From Planctomycetota bacterium (GTDB lineage Bacteria; Planctomycetota; Phycisphaerae; Sedimentisphaerales; Anaerobacaceae), in assembly GCA_013349615.1 (NCBI GenBank), contig DUZJ01000041.1, positions 1-32,333 of the forward strand: 32,333 nucleotides of DNA, given 5' to 3'. The notes beneath the pieces are model-generated. The model was not told where the DNA came from. It did no database searches and worked only from the letters and a program-made list of their open reading frames with translations. The position numbers were made by a program, and so were the translations under genes. Position 1 is the first letter of the stretch, and each line of letters starts with the position of its first letter. This document shows, in pieces, positions 7,483 to 15,341 of the stretch.

Positions 7483-9189
7483 ATGTTAGGCGTCAGACTT
7501 GTTGATTGGATAGTTATTATCGTTTACCTGGTGGGTATTACCGTCATCGGCCTCTGGGCGGTAAGAAAGGTCCGCAGTTCCACAATATTCTTCATCGGCG
7601 ACCGCAAGTTCGGCAAACTGATGATGGCGTTCCTGATGTTCGGCACCGGGACCCATTCCGACCAGGCGGTCAGCGTCGCCGCCAAGACCTACCATGCCGG
7701 CGCTTCGGGAATCTGGTATCAGTGGCTCTGGCTTTTTGTAACACCATTCTTCTGGCTAATCGCCCCGTTTTTCCGCCGAATGCGGGCTGTAACCACAGGA
7801 GATTATTTTGAGATTCGTTACGGGCGCAGTGTCAGTGGTCTCTATGCCGTAATGGGAATGATGCAAATGCTGGTGGCCATCGGGGTCATGCTCAAAGACT
7901 CCGGGGCCATGGTCGAGGCCGTCTCCGGCGGCGCCATAAGTTCGAATCTGGCCATTATAGCGATGACAGTCATGTTCGTTACTTACGGCGTTGCCGGTGG
8001 ACTTATCGCAGCTATCACGACCAACTTCGTCCAGGGATTGCTGACTATTGTTTTGTCTTTTTTGATCCTGCCGTTTGCACTGGCGAAGGTCGGCGGCATG
8101 AGCGGTCTTCGGGAGTCCATCACTGACCCTGCCATGCTTTCCCTTGTGGCTCCGGGCGAGATTACGTTCTTTTTCATCGCTGTTATTGCCTTCAATGCCC
8201 TGGTCGGTTGGGTGACTATGCCTGAAACTATGGCAAACTGTGCGGCGGGAAAAACGGAAATGGAGGGAAGGATGGGCGTTACTGTGGGTATATTCGGCAA
8301 ACGGATATGCACCGTTGCCTGGATGCTGACGGGGCTGTGCGCTGTTGCCATGTATGCCAGTGTTGAGGATGTTGACCTGGTTTATGGGCGTATGGCGCGG
8401 GAGCTGCTGGGCGGCATTGCACCCGGACTGACTGGGTTGTTTATCGCCTCCATGCTTGCTTCGGTTATGAGCACTTGTGATTCTCTGATGGTGGTCTCCT
8501 CGGCCCTGTTTACTAACAACATCTACAAAAAGTTTTTGGCCCCTGACAAAGCCGACAGGCATTATACCCTCATCGGCCGCATCGCATCTGTCGTGATCGT
8601 GTTCTGTGGTATTCTTTTTGCCTTCAGCCTGGAAAGCGTCGTACACGGCCTGGAAATCTTCTGGATGGTATCGGCGATGATGGGGATTGCATTCTGGGTA
8701 GGACTATTCTGGCGTCGCGTCACCGTTGCCGGTGCCTGGGCTGGAACCTTAGCCAGCTTTGGTGCACTTCTTTTCACCAGCAGAATCGCCTTTGGTGACT
8801 ATGTCCTGTGGGATTTCAACGCGCACCTGGCTGGCAAACTGCCGGCCTTTATGCTGTGGGATGACAAGCTATACCTGCCCTGGCAGATGATTATCTATTT
8901 GAGTGCCGGCTTTGTCGTTCTGGTTGTGGTCAGTTTGCTTACACGGATGGTTCCAGCGGGAAATCTGGAGCGTCTTTATGCCTGTTTGCGGACGCCTATC
9001 GGCCCGGATGAGCCTGAAACCGAGCCGTTTACGCTTCCGCCGGGTGTGCAGCCGGCCCCGCGAGACGCCCTTATAGACCATCCTGATTTTGAAATACCCA
9101 GGCCCAGCGTTGTTGGTATCGTCGGCTTTCTCGCCGCCTGGGCAGGCGTGGGTCTGTTGATTGGCGCTGTTTACTGGATAATCGGTTAA
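7483..9189 (+). CDS. Sodium:solute symporter (SSS family)
   Basis: This 568-residue polytopic membrane protein has 13 or 14 hydrophobic helices by eye. It starts DWIVIIVYLVGITVIGLWAV, contains GTGTHSDQAVSVAAKTY in place of the usual symporter core motif, and has a long cytoplasmic tail rich in Pro and Glu before a last helix. SSS members couple Na+ entry to uptake of sugars, inositols, sialic acids or other organic solutes. The neighbours suggest a monosaccharide-, cyclitol- or amino-sugar-like substrate, but this is inference. ATG 7483 is preceded by AGGAG (7471..7475); an in-frame GTG at 7462 lies upstream of that site and is rejected. It leads a five-gene plus-strand run and is followed by a strong hairpin. 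Confidence 0.9.
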   Translation: MLGVRLVDWIVIIVYLVGITVIGLWAVRKVRSSTIFFIGDRKFGKLMMAFLMFGTGTHSDQAVSVAAKTYHAGASGIWYQWLWLFVTPFFWLIAPFFRRMRAVTTGDYFEIRYGRSVSGLYAVMGMMQMLVAIGVMLKDSGAMVEAVSGGAISSNLAIIAMTVMFVTYGVAGGLIAAITTNFVQGLLTIVLSFLILPFALAKVGGMSGLRESITDPAMLSLVAPGEITFFFIAVIAFNALVGWVTMPETMANCAAGKTEMEGRMGVTVGIFGKRICTVAWMLTGLCAVAMYASVEDVDLVYGRMARELLGGIAPGLTGLFIASMLASVMSTCDSLMVVSSALFTNNIYKKFLAPDKADRHYTLIGRIASVVIVFCGILFAFSLESVVHGLEIFWMVSAMMGIAFWVGLFWRRVTVAGAWAGTLASFGALLFTSRIAFGDYVLWDFNAHLAGKLPAFMLWDDKLYLPWQMIIYLSAGFVVLVVVSLLTRMVPAGNLERLYACLRTPIGPDEPETEPFTLPPGVQPAPRDALIDHPDFEIPRPSVVGIVGFLAAWAGVGLLIGAVYWIIG

Positions 9190-9193
9190 TTAG

Positions 9194-9242
9194 TCCCGCA
9201 CCTACTTTGGGAATATAAGATTGGCTAAAAGTAGGTGCGGGA
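9194..9242 (+). terminator. Stem-loop after the symporter gene
   Basis: Two perfect 15-base arms (9194..9208 and 9228..9242, starting TCCCGCACC) flank a 19-base loop just after the symporter stop. There is no clear T-run after the right arm, so this may be an mRNA-stabilising or processing hairpin or a repeat element rather than a classical terminator. Confidence 0.5.
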
Positions 9243-9268
9243 TTGGTTATTGGTGATTCGAATATAGC

Positions 9269-9298
9269 CGTAGGGGCGGTTCGCGAACCGCCCCTACG
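9269..9298. repeat. Perfect 30-base palindrome
   Basis: The 30 bases are exactly self-complementary, with GGTTCGCGAACC at the centre flanked by GGGGC/GCCCC. They lie 48 bases upstream of the lipoprotein oxidoreductase start. From memory, near-identical GC-rich palindromes are scattered through several unrelated bacterial genomes as small mobile or REP-like elements; I could not search for this. A DNA-binding site for a dimer, or a cruciform, are other readings. Confidence 0.9.
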
Positions 9299-9345
9299 AA
9301 AAGGCTGTCGATTTGTTTGCTCAGTACCAGTTAAGGAGTTTGGTT

Positions 9346-10743
9346 ATGGTGCGAAATGCCGTTTTGTTTGTATTGGTCCTTTGCCTGTCAACTGTATTGT
9401 TTTCCTGTGCTGAGAAAGAGGAAGGAAAAATGAAAGGCGCCGCTGCTGACGGCAAATTAAAATTTATGGTTCTCGAGCCGGGACATTATCATGCAGCCCT
9501 TGTCCAGAAAAGTATGTACGAGAAGGTCGCTCCCATTGTCCACGTCTATGCCCCGGCCGGCCCCGAGGTGCAGGAATATCTAAAGCGCATCCAGGGTTTC
9601 AACGCCCGCCTGGAGAAGCCCACGAGCTGGCAGCAAAAAGTGTACACAGCAGACGACTACCTCGAGAAAATGCTCACTCAGAAATCAGGTGACGTTGTCG
9701 TCATATCCGGTAACAACCGGAAAAAGACGGAGTACATTAAGTCCGCCGTCGATGTCGGCCTTAACGTTTTTTGCGACAAGCCGATGTGCATTGATGTGGA
9801 GGGTTTCAAGCTTTTAGAGCAGGCCTTTGCCACGGCAGAGCAAAACGGAGTACTGCTCTACGATATTATGACCGAGCGTTTCAACATACTGTGCATCTTA
9901 CAGAAAATGCTTGTGCTCAATGAAGAGCTTTTTGGCGAACTGGAAAAGGGTTCGGTAGATAACCCGGCCGTCGTAAAGGAGAGTGTCCACCACTTCTTCA
10001 AATACGTCTCCGGCATACCTATCAAACGGCCGATGTGGTATTTTGACACCGCCCAGCAGGGCGAAGGACTGGTGGATGTTACAACACACCTGATAGACCT
10101 GGTAACGTGGACGTGCTTTGCGGAGACGCCAATCGATTACCGAAATGACATCGTGATGAAAAAGGCCGAGCGTTGGCCAACAATGCTCACGCGACAGCAG
10201 TACGAGAAGGTGACAAGAGCACCGGATTTTCCGAATTTTCTGACAAGCAAGTTGAATGACGAAGGAATTCTGCCTTATTACGCCAATGGAGAAATGATTT
10301 ATACAATAAAAGGCGTGTACGTGAAATTGGCAGTGACCTGGAATTTCGAGGCGTCCGAGGGCGGCGGGGACACGCATCATTCTCTGTTCAGGGGCAGCAA
10401 AGCCAACATTATCATTCGCCAGGGCAAAGAACAGAACTATCAACCACAGCTTTACGTTGAGCCGGCCCCCGGCGCCAGTGCCGACGAGCTGGCCGCTTCT
10501 TTGAAAAAAGCGGTCGCTGAGCTGCAAAGTAAGTACCCCGGTGTGGCACTTAAACTGGAGAAAAATTCCTGGCAGGTGTTGATACCTGATGAGCATCGAA
10601 TCGGGCATGAAGCCCACTTCCGAAAGGTCACCAAAAAGTACCTGCAGTATCTGGCAGAGGGAAAGTTGCCGGAGTGGGAGGTCCCGAATATGATATCGAA
10701 ATATTATATTACGACCAGTGCGCTCGAGTTGGCACGGCAGTGA
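9346..10743 (+). CDS. Lipoprotein Gfo/Idh/MocA-family oxidoreductase
   Basis: This 465-residue protein has a lipoprotein signal (residues 1-20, lipobox LFSC, Cys20), so it should be anchored outside the inner membrane. A Rossmann-like domain follows: KFMVLEPGHYHAALVQ at its start and GLNVFCDKPMCI, the counterpart of the EKP motif with the catalytic-region Lys. The C-terminal domain contains MWYFDTAQQGEGLVDVTTHLID with the DxxxH pattern. Its length and C-terminal region fit the 'putative oxidoreductase C-terminal' subfamily. The usual GxGxxG near the N-terminus is replaced by EPGHYH, so nucleotide binding is uncertain. Family members oxidise sugars or inositols, or use NAD in glycosidase chemistry (GH109). 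AAGGAG at 9333..9338 fixes ATG 9346. The aminotransferase starts 35 bases downstream. Confidence 0.85.
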   Translation: MVRNAVLFVLVLCLSTVLFSCAEKEEGKMKGAAADGKLKFMVLEPGHYHAALVQKSMYEKVAPIVHVYAPAGPEVQEYLKRIQGFNARLEKPTSWQQKVYTADDYLEKMLTQKSGDVVVISGNNRKKTEYIKSAVDVGLNVFCDKPMCIDVEGFKLLEQAFATAEQNGVLLYDIMTERFNILCILQKMLVLNEELFGELEKGSVDNPAVVKESVHHFFKYVSGIPIKRPMWYFDTAQQGEGLVDVTTHLIDLVTWTCFAETPIDYRNDIVMKKAERWPTMLTRQQYEKVTRAPDFPNFLTSKLNDEGILPYYANGEMIYTIKGVYVKLAVTWNFEASEGGGDTHHSLFRGSKANIIIRQGKEQNYQPQLYVEPAPGASADELAASLKKAVAELQSKYPGVALKLEKNSWQVLIPDEHRIGHEAHFRKVTKKYLQYLAEGKLPEWEVPNMISKYYITTSALELARQ

Positions 10744-10778
10744 AATGGTCACAAAATCTGAAAGGTGAGCCGGCCGCG

Positions 10779-12131
10779 ATGGACCAAGATGGGGACACAA
10801 AGAACAAGTTGGCGCTGTTAGGTGGTGAAAAGTCGGTCAAGCTGGACGACACAGATATTTTCACATGGCCTATCATTACTGACCGGCACGAACAAGCGGT
10901 CCTGGAAGTTATGCGTGCCGGACAGATGTCCGGTATCGAGGTAACGAAAGAATTCGAGCGGAAGTACGCTCATTCGCTTGGCAGGGAATACGGCCTTGCT
11001 TATCATAACGGCACCGCGGCCATTTTGGGCGCTATGTACGGTTTGGGCATTGGCGTCGGCGATGAAGTGGTCGCTCCAAGTATTACCTACTGGGCATCTG
11101 TGGCGCAAGCATACACGCTCGGCGCCACACCGGTTTTCGCCGATGTGGATCCCGATACCATCTGCATTGACCCAAAGGATGTCGAGCATCGAATCACATC
11201 GCGAACGAAAGCCATTGTAGTAGTGCATTACGCAGGTATGCCGGCCGATATGGACGCCATTATGAAAATCGCCGCCAAACACAATCTCAAAATCCTCGAA
11301 GACTGCTCCCATGCTCATGGGGCTTTGTACAAGGGCAAAGAGATAGGCACCTTTGGCGATGCCGCGGCGTTTTCCCTGATGACCGGCAAATCCCTGGCCG
11401 TCGGTGAGGGAGGGATATTATTTACCGACGACCGAAAGGTCTACGAACGGGCCCTCTTGTTTGGGCACTATATCCGTCACGACGAGATTACATTGAAAGA
11501 ACTTAAGCCTTTTGCAGGACTGCCCTGCGGCGGATTCAAACATCGCATGCACCAGTTGAGCTCGGCTTTCGGACTGGTGCAGCTGGAGCTGTTTGGCCGG
11601 CAGATGGTGGAAATCGACAAGGCGATGAACTACTTCTGTGATTTGCTCGATGATACTGCCGGAATAAGGCCCATAAGACCCCCAAAAGACACAAATACGA
11701 CCAAGGGAGGCTGGTACTACCCGCATTTCAAGTACATCTCCGAGGAGTTAGAAGGGCTATCATTGTCAAGATTCAGCGAAGCCGTTGGTGCAGAAGGCTC
11801 TATCTGCAATCCCGGCTGCAACAAGCCCCTGCACTTGCATCCGCTTTTTACGACTATGGACGTTTATGGCCACGGCAGGCCAACCCGGATAGCTTACCTT
11901 GATGAATCGGTAAAGATTGAGCAGTACATTGAAAAACTTCCGGTTGCTGAAAGTATCAACCGCTGCGTCTTCGAGGTCCCGTGGTTTAAGCAGTACCGGC
12001 CTGAGGTAATTGAAGAACACGCCAGGGCATACAAGAAAGTGATAAAGAACTACCGGACACTATTAGCTGACGACAGTAACAAAAACGCCGATGTCGGCGG
12101 ATACAGCAGCTTCTTCAGCGGTCAGGGTTAG
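10779..12131 (+). CDS. DegT/DnrJ/EryC1/StrS aminotransferase, cytoplasmic
   Basis: This 450-residue PLP aminotransferase is the second of its family in the window. It has no signal sequence, unlike the one at 4398..5741. It opens with LALLGGEKSVK, carries ILEDCSHAHGA (D175 for the PLP nitrogen) and FSLMTGKSLAVGEGG (K204, the PLP lysine). These enzymes add an amino group to keto sugars or keto-cyclitols, usually from Glu or Gln. It follows the Gfo/Idh/MocA gene closely; that oxidoreductase/aminotransferase pairing is typical of inositol-to-inosamine and keto-sugar pathways. I chose ATG 10779 because AAAGGTGAG lies about ten bases upstream; in-frame starts back to 10674 would overlap the previous gene. 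The C-terminus ends in a Ser/Gly-rich tail. Confidence 0.87.
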   Translation: MDQDGDTKNKLALLGGEKSVKLDDTDIFTWPIITDRHEQAVLEVMRAGQMSGIEVTKEFERKYAHSLGREYGLAYHNGTAAILGAMYGLGIGVGDEVVAPSITYWASVAQAYTLGATPVFADVDPDTICIDPKDVEHRITSRTKAIVVVHYAGMPADMDAIMKIAAKHNLKILEDCSHAHGALYKGKEIGTFGDAAAFSLMTGKSLAVGEGGILFTDDRKVYERALLFGHYIRHDEITLKELKPFAGLPCGGFKHRMHQLSSAFGLVQLELFGRQMVEIDKAMNYFCDLLDDTAGIRPIRPPKDTNTTKGGWYYPHFKYISEELEGLSLSRFSEAVGAEGSICNPGCNKPLHLHPLFTTMDVYGHGRPTRIAYLDESVKIEQYIEKLPVAESINRCVFEVPWFKQYRPEVIEEHARAYKKVIKNYRTLLADDSNKNADVGGYSSFFSGQG

Positions 12132-12268
12132 CGGCAATATCTGCAGGAACTGAGTGATGCCAAAAATCCGTGAAAGATGTGGTTTTATTCCTGAGACGAT
12201 GGTAGAGTATATACAAATATTGTGTTGCAAGCATTTCATCAAAGCATTTAATATGGGAATGTCAGGTC

Positions 12269-12421
12269 ATGCTCAGTGAACCGAAATTAAGCGAAGTATC
12301 CGCTCTCATAGAAGTAGATGAAATCCCGAACCACCAGGCCAATAAACCGTTTTCACCCACACTTGCACGCAATACTGCAAACGGAAAGACTTATCTCAAT
12401 GAAAGGAAAGACCTATGTTGA
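12269..12421 (+). CDS. Possible small ORF (50 residues) upstream of the 739-residue protein
   Basis: A 50-codon frame starts MLSEPKLSEVSALIEVDE and ends at TGA 12419..12421, overlapping the next gene's start codon by seven bases. Its ribosome site is poor (CAGG close to the ATG). It could be a coupling or leader ORF, or chance. It is otherwise the only content I can point to in the 283-base gap 12132..12414, apart from a weak TTGCAA/TAATAT pair near 12224..12254. Confidence 0.2.
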   Translation: MLSEPKLSEVSALIEVDEIPNHQANKPFSPTLARNTANGKTYLNERKDLC

Positions 12422-14634
12422 AACAGTTATCGGTATTTGGTTTGTGCGTTGTAGCTATCGCGGTTCTGTCGGCCCCCGTCCGGAGCCAGCATCAGCCCAC
12501 CGTCCCGCAGCCTGCCGGCAATCAAGCTAAAGCGTTTACCTTTGATGGCAACAAAGCCCTGGCCGGCTGGACGATTAAGGGTGACGTGACTATCGATGCG
12601 GCAAAGGGCCGCCAGGGCAAGGGTCATTCGCTAAAGATCGGACCGGGAGGCAAGGCCTTGTTGAAGCTCCGTGACAGTGACGAGTCGGGCAAGGTCAACG
12701 TCTGGGTTTACGACGACGGCACAACGCCCGAGAACGCCAAGGCCAGTCGATTGGGCCCGCGATGGGGACTGGTGCAAAGCGACGGGAAGGTGCTGGCCGT
12801 CGGCATCCTCTACGCCAACTATCTCGGCGGCGACGAAGGTTACACCGCCACGGCCTGTGACGGCAGGCAGTGGTATGACCGGTTGTTCTGGCTTGGAGTC
12901 CGCCGCGCACCAGCGGGTTGGCACAAGTGGACTTTCGACTTCGATATTGAGGTGGGTTTGCAGGTCTTCCACAACGACAGGCAGGTCAATGCGGTCGATT
13001 CCGGCAAGACGGGATTGAAGGGCTTCAGCGCCTTCGCCGTCTGGGGCGACGAGGACGAGGGCCGGAAGCAGACAATCCGGCTGGCCGACATGTCCGTTAC
13101 CCTCGGCGGCCCGGTTAACGTCCCCCCAATGATCGAGGCCGATCCTTACGACGAGAAAGCCTTGGCAGCCGAGACGAACGTGAAACGCTCTATTATTGTC
13201 TACACCAAAGAAAACGCCCCGTCGACACCCAAGCTCCAAGCTCTACCACTGAAACAGAACGTTTCGCAGTACGGCATTACCTGGACGTTTCAGAAGCCGA
13301 CTCGTGTCGGGCAGTTTGTTAACGGCGACTGGTACGTGGTCGGGCCGGTTACCATAGAGGCGATCGCTCCCAAGCCGCTTTACGGCAGCGAGATTCCGAA
13401 ACGCGAGCTGGACGGCATGGACAGGGAGCGCAAGGAAGAGCATCGCGTTCGCAACGGCTTCATGCTTAATCCACCGGCCAGGATGCAAGTTGCCTACGAC
13501 AGCGGTGTCCGAAACTGGTTCACCCCATCCCTGATTCAGAAGCTACCAGTGGCTATGAAGCCCGGTGATTCACTTGTTTCAACTATCAGCATGCCCAAGA
13601 ACCTGGTGCTGCACGCCCAATTGCGTAACAAGATCGAGCGCGGCGTGGATGACAGCAGCCCGATTCGCACTTCCGCGGTCCTGACCTGCGTAGGCGAGCC
13701 GCAGCCGACGGATGCCTTTAGGCCGGCCTTCTGCGACCGTCAGCAGAAGATTTACCTTGCTCGGAACCTCAAGCGGGAGCTGCTGCCGGGAGCCGCCGGG
13801 ACCAAGAGTATGCCCAAGATCCAGAAGTACGTCCGCTTTACCCAGCGGCCCTGGGTGGGAACGTGCTTCTTCGGCTTCGAGGAGCCCGTAGAGAACATGC
13901 CACAGTACGGCCTGGAGTACGGCCGGGTGGTCGGCATCTCCGCGCTGCTGCTGTGCACCGACCTCGAGCCGCAACAGAAGGAGCCGTTGTTAGTGAACTT
14001 CGTCCAAGTGGGTATCGACCTGGGGGGTATGGTCCGCGCGGGCCATCCCGGCTGGACCGGCTGGGGCGGACACGGCAGCGGACGCAAACTGCCCATTGTC
14101 TTTGCCGGACTTCTCCTGGGCGATGACGAACTGGCCAAAATCAACCGGTCATTTACTAAGGTGAGCTTTGGCGAGGATGAGCAGACCACCTACGACGACT
14201 GCTGGACCGGGGCGAAAGTCGTCTTTGCCGGGCATTCGGGAATCGACGCGGCGACCGGGGAGGGCCGGTCACGAGGCAGCGGCTGGGGACCCTACGAACA
14301 TACACCGCCTTCGCAGTGGGACGATGGTAAGAACACCAGCGAGAGTTATCGCCGATGCTGCACGAGCATCGGCTGGGTCGCGCAGGCCCTGGCCCTGCGA
14401 CTCATGCACGCCGAGAACTTCTGGAACCACGACGCCTTTTTCGATTATGTGGACCGCTGGATGTACGAAGACGACGCGGCCTTCGTGAAGACCATCAGGG
14501 AGGCGACCGGACGCGACCACGACAAAGAGTGGGCGCGACAGGGACAGGCCTGGGATGCATTCGTCAACGAGATGTGGGCCAGGCACCGCCCGACACTCCC
14601 GGCACCGACCGATGGCTGGAAGGAGAAACAATGA
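12415..14634 (+). CDS. Secreted protein of unknown function, 739 residues
   Basis: I do not recognise a named family. Residues 1-24 are a Sec signal peptide (LSVFGLCVVAIAVLSAPVRS). Residues about 40-235 look like a beta-sandwich: FTFDGNKALAGWTIKGDV, a region rich in Trp and Gly, and HKWTFDFDIEVGLQVFHND, a pattern of concanavalin-like carbohydrate-binding domains. The middle (about 280-560) is beta-rich and starts KRSIIVYTKENAP. The last 150 residues are helical (WVAQALALRLMHAENFWNH, then FFDYVDRWMYEDD), reminiscent of the toroid part of some polysaccharide lyases, but no catalytic motif is assignable. AAAGGA precedes ATG 12415. Its TGA overlaps the ATG of the GH2 gene (ATGA), so the two are probably translationally coupled and work on the same polymer. 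Confidence 0.8.
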   Translation: MLKQLSVFGLCVVAIAVLSAPVRSQHQPTVPQPAGNQAKAFTFDGNKALAGWTIKGDVTIDAAKGRQGKGHSLKIGPGGKALLKLRDSDESGKVNVWVYDDGTTPENAKASRLGPRWGLVQSDGKVLAVGILYANYLGGDEGYTATACDGRQWYDRLFWLGVRRAPAGWHKWTFDFDIEVGLQVFHNDRQVNAVDSGKTGLKGFSAFAVWGDEDEGRKQTIRLADMSVTLGGPVNVPPMIEADPYDEKALAAETNVKRSIIVYTKENAPSTPKLQALPLKQNVSQYGITWTFQKPTRVGQFVNGDWYVVGPVTIEAIAPKPLYGSEIPKRELDGMDRERKEEHRVRNGFMLNPPARMQVAYDSGVRNWFTPSLIQKLPVAMKPGDSLVSTISMPKNLVLHAQLRNKIERGVDDSSPIRTSAVLTCVGEPQPTDAFRPAFCDRQQKIYLARNLKRELLPGAAGTKSMPKIQKYVRFTQRPWVGTCFFGFEEPVENMPQYGLEYGRVVGISALLLCTDLEPQQKEPLLVNFVQVGIDLGGMVRAGHPGWTGWGGHGSGRKLPIVFAGLLLGDDELAKINRSFTKVSFGEDEQTTYDDCWTGAKVVFAGHSGIDAATGEGRSRGSGWGPYEHTPPSQWDDGKNTSESYRRCCTSIGWVAQALALRLMHAENFWNHDAFFDYVDRWMYEDDAAFVKTIREATGRDHDKEWARQGQAWDAFVNEMWARHRPTLPAPTDGWKEKQ

Positions 14635-15341
14635 GAAGGCAATCACTTCTTTTATTCATGATAGCACTGCTTGTTGTTATCGTTCGGCCGTGCCAAGATG
14701 TGGTGGCAGAGTTGCCCAGGGGTGTGAAGGCTGTCTGGGATGTTGAGAAAGCATATCGGGAGTCAACGGCCACGCGCGAGCGGATATGCATCAATGGTCT
14801 GTGGCGCTGGCAGCCAGCCGACGAGGACACGAACACCGTGCCCGCTGACAGGTGGGGCTACTTCAAGGTCCCAGGGAGCTGGCCGGGAACCACCGATTAT
14901 ATGCAGAAAGACTGCCAGACAATCCATGCCCATCCGAGCTGGAAGAACAAGAGTCTGCGCAGCATCACCGCGGCCTGGTACCAGCGGCATATCACTGTTC
15001 CCGATGAATGGGTCGGTCGGCGTGTCACCATCAGCGCCGAATACCTGAACTCCTACGCGACTGTCTACGTGGATGGTCGCAACATAGGGGACATCGTCTT
15101 TCCGGACGGTAAGCTTGACATCACGGCCGCATGCCGCCCGGGCGCCACGCACGTTCTCAGCATGTTCGTCGTAGCCATGCCGCTCAAGGGCGTCATGCTC
15201 TCGTACAACGACACCAACGCGGCCAGGCAGGTGAAAGGCTCGGTGGCGCGGCGCGGCCTGTGCGGTGACGTGTACCTCGTCGGTACGCCGATGGGCGCGC
15301 GCATCGCCGACGTTAAGGTGGACACATCGGTGCGCAAGTGA
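14631..15341 (+). CDS. GH2-type protein, N-terminal part (signal + sugar-binding domain)
   Basis: These 236 residues carry a Sec signal (about 1-26) and the jelly-roll sugar-binding domain typical of the N-terminus of glycoside hydrolase family 2: ICINGLWRWQPADE, a WGYFKVPGSWP segment, AWYQRHITVPDEWVGRRV and GLCGDVYLVGTPMGARIADV. In full-length GH2 proteins the next residues lead straight into the immunoglobulin-like domain, which here begins in the -1 frame at 15338. The ORF ends at TGA 15339..15341 and overlaps that frame by GTGA. Either a single-base change split one gene of about 1,300 residues, or the halves are made separately by coupled initiation at GTG. AAGGAG precedes ATG 14631. Confidence 0.85.
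   Translation: MRRQSLLLFMIALLVVIVRPCQDVVAELPRGVKAVWDVEKAYRESTATRERICINGLWRWQPADEDTNTVPADRWGYFKVPGSWPGTTDYMQKDCQTIHAHPSWKNKSLRSITAAWYQRHITVPDEWVGRRVTISAEYLNSYATVYVDGRNIGDIVFPDGKLDITAACRPGATHVLSMFVVAMPLKGVMLSYNDTNAARQVKGSVARRGLCGDVYLVGTPMGARIADVKVDTSVRK

Noticed and set aside
7756-8646. 296-codon antisense open frame in the symporter gene
   Set aside because: His/Gln/Asn-rich composition typical of an antisense shadow of a membrane protein.
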